Assembly: GCA_032717465.1 (NCBI GenBank)
Contig: CM064681.1
Coordinates: 13,975,954-14,039,953, forward strand
Source of the DNA: Coenobita brevimanus
Taxonomy: Eukaryota; Arthropoda; Malacostraca; Decapoda; Coenobitidae
Reading direction: 5' to 3'
Length of the DNA stretch: 64,000 nucleotides
Within the stretch, counting starts at the first letter, position 1, and the number at the start of each line of letters is the position of its first letter. The position numbers and the translations under genes were made by a program. This document shows, one piece after another, positions 58,241-64,000 of the stretch. The notes below the pieces were generated by a model. It was not told the origin of the DNA, did not search any database, and saw only the letters and a program-made list of their open reading frames with translations.

Positions 58241-61200
58241 TGCACTTTATGGAGCTTTCTGTTATACTATAAGCCACATTTTCTTATGAAAAATCTCTAA
58301 GATCTGTGATATTACTTGGGAGAGAATATTGAGCAGCTTTTGACCCTCACCTAAAAATTCATACGAGAAACTATAAACACCATCGCAATACCGAGATATG
58401 TAATTAATTACCATTCATAACTTTATTCCTCATCTCTGTAAACATATACGTTATGAATGCTACTTGATGTGAAGGATTGTTTGGGTTTTAACGTTAGGAA
58501 CAGGTCTGTTGAGATATTTTTCATTGTTAGAAGAAACCAGATTTAAGATATGGTCAAGTATATTTCTTATGGTAAAAGCATCCACTTTAGGAAAAATTCA
58601 AAAGAATAACACGAATGAACTTAAAAATCGCATAATTAAGGGAGAAAACAGTAAGCATGAAGTTATCACAAATGTCCTTTAAATTAGCTCGAAACAGTCC
58701 CGAATGTATGTAAAATTCAGAAAACATGTCTAAAGGTGGAAAATTCAGTCTCGGAAAAGAAAATCAGTAACAGGGCTAAATGAGGAAATACTTAGGATGA
58801 AATCGATTCATTGTTAATGAAGGCTGGCATTTTACTGGTTTCAGCCCAACGAGTTTCATTTGGTTAGAGAGGTTTAAACAACTTGGAAATTTAAAGATAA
58901 AACAGATATTATTTTTTTGTATTACTAGGGTTTTAAAGTGGCATCTTGAGGCTCCTGATCAAATATAAAAAAATGGAATATTTTCTTAGTTTGACGGTTC
59001 GTGTGATACCATCATCCATATTTTAGAAGGCAAAAACATTCCTAGAGACAATAAATCGTTGACAAGAAAATTGTTTTGGTATTGATTAACAGATATTTAT
59101 CATTTGGAAAACCAAAATAAATAGCCGTGCTTATATATACATCTTATAAACGTTATTTGGTTTCTCATATACGCAGTTTTATTGTTCATGATGGGTTTGA
59201 ACTGAATTTTTAATTTCCAGTGTCTATTTTTTTTTTTAATTAATTTTAGCCGTGACATCATGGATATGAAGTAGTTCATACTGTGAACTTGGTAAGGCCG
59301 AGAGCATCCGCTTTGGTCGCTGTTCAAAACCTTTTTCCTGGAGTAATTGCCGTACAAACGTATGTTTGGTCGACTCGCGAAATATGGAACAAATATACTG
59401 AAAATTGATTGAGAAACACCTTTAATATTTCCAGAAGTCAGAAGATAATTCTGAGAAGTAAAAAATCACTAGGGTTTTAAAGTGGCATCTTGGGGCCCCT
59501 GATCAAATATAAAAAAAATGGAATATTTTCGCAGTTTGTTCCTGTAATATCATTATCCATATCTTAGTAGGCAATATATCGTTGACACAATTGTTTGGGT
59601 ATTGATTATAAGATATATATTATGTGGAAAACCAAAATCTATGGCCATGCTTATATATGCAATTTATAAACCATGTGTGGTTTCTCATGTAGCAGTTTTA
59701 TTGGTCAAGATCGGTATAAAATGAAACCCGTGGCCGGAGAGTCGACCTGGTCTGTTGTATGTCGTGTTGTGATTAACTGAATTTTTAATTTCCGATGAAT
59801 ATATTTTTTTTTTAAAAGCCGTGACATCATGGATATAAAGTTGTGCCAACTGTGAATTAGTTAAGGCTGATAGCATCCACTTTGGTGGAGGTTGAACACT
59901 TTCTTGCTGGAGTGATTGCTGTATAAACGTATTTTTCGTCGTAATCGCGACATATGGAACCAACAAATATACTGACAATTGATCGGGAAACACTCCCAAC
60001 ATTTCCGGAAGGAAGAAAATATTTCTGTGAAAAAAATCACATTTTAGAAACATAATAAGAAAGATATTGTCACATAAAGGAAGATGTCATCTGATGTGTT
60101 TAAAAACAATAAGTTTGAATTCATCAGGGGGTAACAGAAACAAGCGAGAAACTTCGAATGTTCTTTATCTGCACTGGAAGCACAATGAAATTTAATCGAA
60201 CCTCCTGACTAAATGTAAAATAAAAAAAAGAATATCTGCACATGAATGTTCTTGTTATACCATTAGCCACATTTCCTTTGGGAAAATGTCAAAACTGTGA
60301 TACCTCTTGAGATGGAATATTCATGAGCTTTTGAGTCCCATGTAAAAATTTATACGAGAAAGTATAAACACTATGGCTGCACCGAGATATATAATTAATT
60401 TCCATTTGTAACTATTCCTCATATCCGTAGACATATAATTCATGACTGCTACAAAATGTGCAGGTTGAAGGAACACTAAATGAACTTTATTAATGTCATC
60501 TGGAGATTGGATTTTTACGTTAGGAAGAGGTCATTTATGACTTTTTTCGACCGTAAAGGACACCAGAAAAAAAAAATGGTCAGGCTTTTTTACGGTAAAA
60601 GCAACCGCTTTGGGAAATATTGAAAACAATGATACCTGAATAATCTTAAAAGCTGCATAATTGAGGGTGAATGCAATAAACATGCAACGTCCACAAATGT
60701 CAAAATTAGCTAGGAAACGGTCCCAATGGTATGGAAAATTCAGAAAATATTTCTAAAGGTGAGAAAATTCCGTTTCGGAAAAGAAAATCAGTAACAAGAC
60801 TAAGAAAATACATGGGATGAAATTAGTTCACAGATAAAGAAAGCTCGCATTTGAGAGGTTTTAGGTTAACGATTTTCATTTGATTAGAGACGTGAAAACA
60901 AATTGAAATTTTTGAGATAAAATGCCATTTATTTATATCTGTATAGCTATGGCTTTAAAGTGGCATCTCGGGGCACCTGAACATATAATAAAAGTGGAAT
61001 ATTTTCTCAGTTTGACGGGTTGTGATATCATTATCCATATTTTTGAAGGTAAAACTACTCCGAAAGACAATAAATCCTTCACAAGAAAATTGTTTAGGTA
61101 TTGATATTTTGGTATACAGTATTTGGAAGAAAAAAAAAAAAACTGAAATATACAAATTATAATCGTTATTTGGTTCCTCCTGTACACAGTTTTATTGTTC

Positions 61201-62588
61201 ATAAGTCTAAAAAAAAGCAGGTTGATGGAATGTCGAACTGAACTGTTGCGTCTGCCGTGTAGGGTTAACTGGTTTTTGATTTTCCGATGAGTCAATTGGC
61301 TATTTTTTTTCTAGCCGTGACTTTAAAGGATAAAACATAGTGCTAATTTTGCTCCGCTTTGGTGGCAAGTAAAAACTATTTTATTAGAGTGATGGCTGTA
61401 AAATCGTATTTTTGGGCGCTAAATATGTATCTACTATAAACGTACTCAAAAATGATTGCGGAACAAACCAAATATTTTTCAAAACAGAAAACATTTCCGA
61501 GTGTGAAAAAAACAATCATTTTTACCAAATATAAAACTAGAAATCGATTGACATGTTATGAGAGCTGTCACCTGAGGGTTTAAGAACAAGAAGTCTCAAC
61601 TGATGTGGGAGTCACCGAAACAAGCAATAAATTTAGACTGAGCAGTCTTTTTTATCTGCCGTAGAAGCACTTTAGAATTACATCGTTCCCCTGATGTAAA
61701 GAAAAAAAAAAATCCACATTATTAAAGTTCGTGTTAGACCATGTCACATTTCCTTGGGTAAAAATCTCTCAAACCTGTGATACCTCGTGAGAATAAATAC
61801 GGACGTGCTTTTGACTCTCATCTAAAAAGCTACAGAAGAAAACATAAATACTATCGCAATACCGAGATTATAATTAATTACCTTTTATATCTTTATTTCT
61901 CGTCTCCATAGACATATCGTGCATGACAACTACAGAAATGCAGGTTAAAGGAACAGTACATGAACTGTATTAATGCCGTCAGAAGATAGTGTTCTTACAT
62001 TAGGAGGGTCATTTGTAATATTTTTCATTTCGAATGGTTACTCAGATAAAAGAAGTCAAGTTGTTTTATTACGGTAAGAGCATCCCCTTCAGCAATAGTT
62101 CAAAACTATTATTCTTGAGTGATCCTAACAACTGCATAATTGAGGTTCGAAAAAACAAAATTTGCAACTTCCAGAAACTAACTCTAAATTAGCTGGGAAA
62201 CACTCCGATTTGTATCTAAAATTCAGAAAATATTTCTGAGGATGAGAAAATTCCGTCTCGGAAAAAAAAATATCAGTAACAAGGCTAAATAAGGTAATAC
62301 ATAAATCGATTCACATGTAAAGTAGGCTGGCATTTGAAGAGTTTAAGCCGGAAGAGTTTCGTTTGATTAGAGCCTTGAAAACAACTTGAAAACATAGAGG
62401 TAAAAATTATATTTTTATCTTTATAACTAGGGATTTACAGTGGCATCTTGAGCCTCCTAATCAAATTTAAAAAAATGAAAATTCTCCCAGTACGATGATT
62501 CGTGCGATATCATTACCCATATTAACCAAAATAAAACCAATCCGAAAGGCAATAAATAGTTTAAACGAAAACTGTTTAGCTGTTGATT

Positions 62589-62663
<75 letters not shown>

Positions 62664-62874
62664 AGGAAAAACTAAATTAATAGTTGTACTGAGATATGCA
62701 ATTAACAAACATTTCTTGGTTCCTCGAACACCCAGTTTCATTGTTCATTATGGGTCTAAAAAAATAAGTTTGCCGAAGTGTTGACTTGAACTAATGTCTG
62801 TCGTGTTGAGACTGAATTTTTAATTTCCTATAAGTCTGTTGTCCCTTTTTTAAAGTAATCTTAGCCGAGACTTC
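56798..62874. repeat. Dimeric satellite, unit 3
   Basis: Half starts near 57138 (A), 57891 (B), 58579 (A), 59297 (B), 59867 (B), 60601 (A), 61351 (B) and 62078 (A). It includes the inverted segment 57632-57663 and (TA)n at 58193-58237 and 62592-62659. Confidence 0.85.
62592..62659. repeat. (TA)n, unit 3
   Basis: 68 bp at the site that is unexpanded in unit 1. Confidence 0.95.

Positions 62875-64000
<1,126 letters not shown>

Larger units (their letters stand above)
53289..62874. repeat. 9.6-kb tandem unit 3
   Basis: 9,586 bp. The right edge after GAGACTTC (62874) continues into satellite (ACGGATAAAAAGTAG) rather than into a LINE, so this is the last unit of the array. Confidence 0.9.

Overview
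The window is non-coding eukaryotic repeat DNA. I find no host protein gene with a credible intact reading frame. It is AT-rich, full of long (TA)n, (GA)n and (CA)n microsatellites, and carries broken retrotransposons. These include a non-LTR element of RTE-like type with an endonuclease tail plus reverse transcriptase and a (TAGA)n 3' tail, a Ty3/gypsy-like gag fragment with its LTR, a solo LTR, a 5S-rRNA-derived SINE and a tRNA-Glu-like palindromic element. This mix fits an invertebrate genome. A decapod crustacean is my best guess, from the style of the LINE protein and the microsatellite load, but that is inference.

The background is a very diverged tandem repeat. Its basic unit is about 1.45-1.55 kb and consists of two related halves. 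Half A starts near GCATCCGCTTTAGGAATAA and half B near GATAGCATCCGCTTTGG. After both starts there is the same order of words (TTCAAAACTATT, a TACT...GAGTGAT block, GCAACTTC, ACAAATGTACTC, AGACATTTCTGAG or AAACATTTCTGAG). A and B alternate through the whole window.

Two further levels of duplication sit on top. From 1 to 34302 the sequence is two copies of a unit of about 18 kb: copy 1 is 1-16320 (its left end lies off the window) and copy 2 is 16321-34302. Each carries the same interspersed elements in the same order: gag/LTR fragment, tRNA-like palindrome, satellite foldback, two unclassified insertions, 5S-SINE, solo LTR and LINE 3' end. The join at 16320/16321 fuses the LINE 3' fragment directly to gag. 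From 34008 to 62874 there are three tandem copies of a 9.6-kb unit (34008-43618, 43619-53288, 53289-62874). Each holds a 2.5-kb 5'-truncated LINE, a 225-bp SINE-like element and about five satellite monomers. The satellite continues without a LINE from 62875 to 64000.

The points most worth a second look are these: the three-level repeat architecture and its breakpoints; a small segment that is direct in unit 1, a perfect palindrome in unit 2 and inverted in unit 3 of the 9.6-kb array; the 5S-SINE whose 3' end resembles that of the neighbouring LINE; the tRNA-Glu-like inverted element with a 12-bp target duplication; and (TA)n tracts that arise repeatedly at the same monomer positions and inside a conserved reverse transcriptase motif. 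Nothing here looks like an operon, CRISPR array or other bacterial system.
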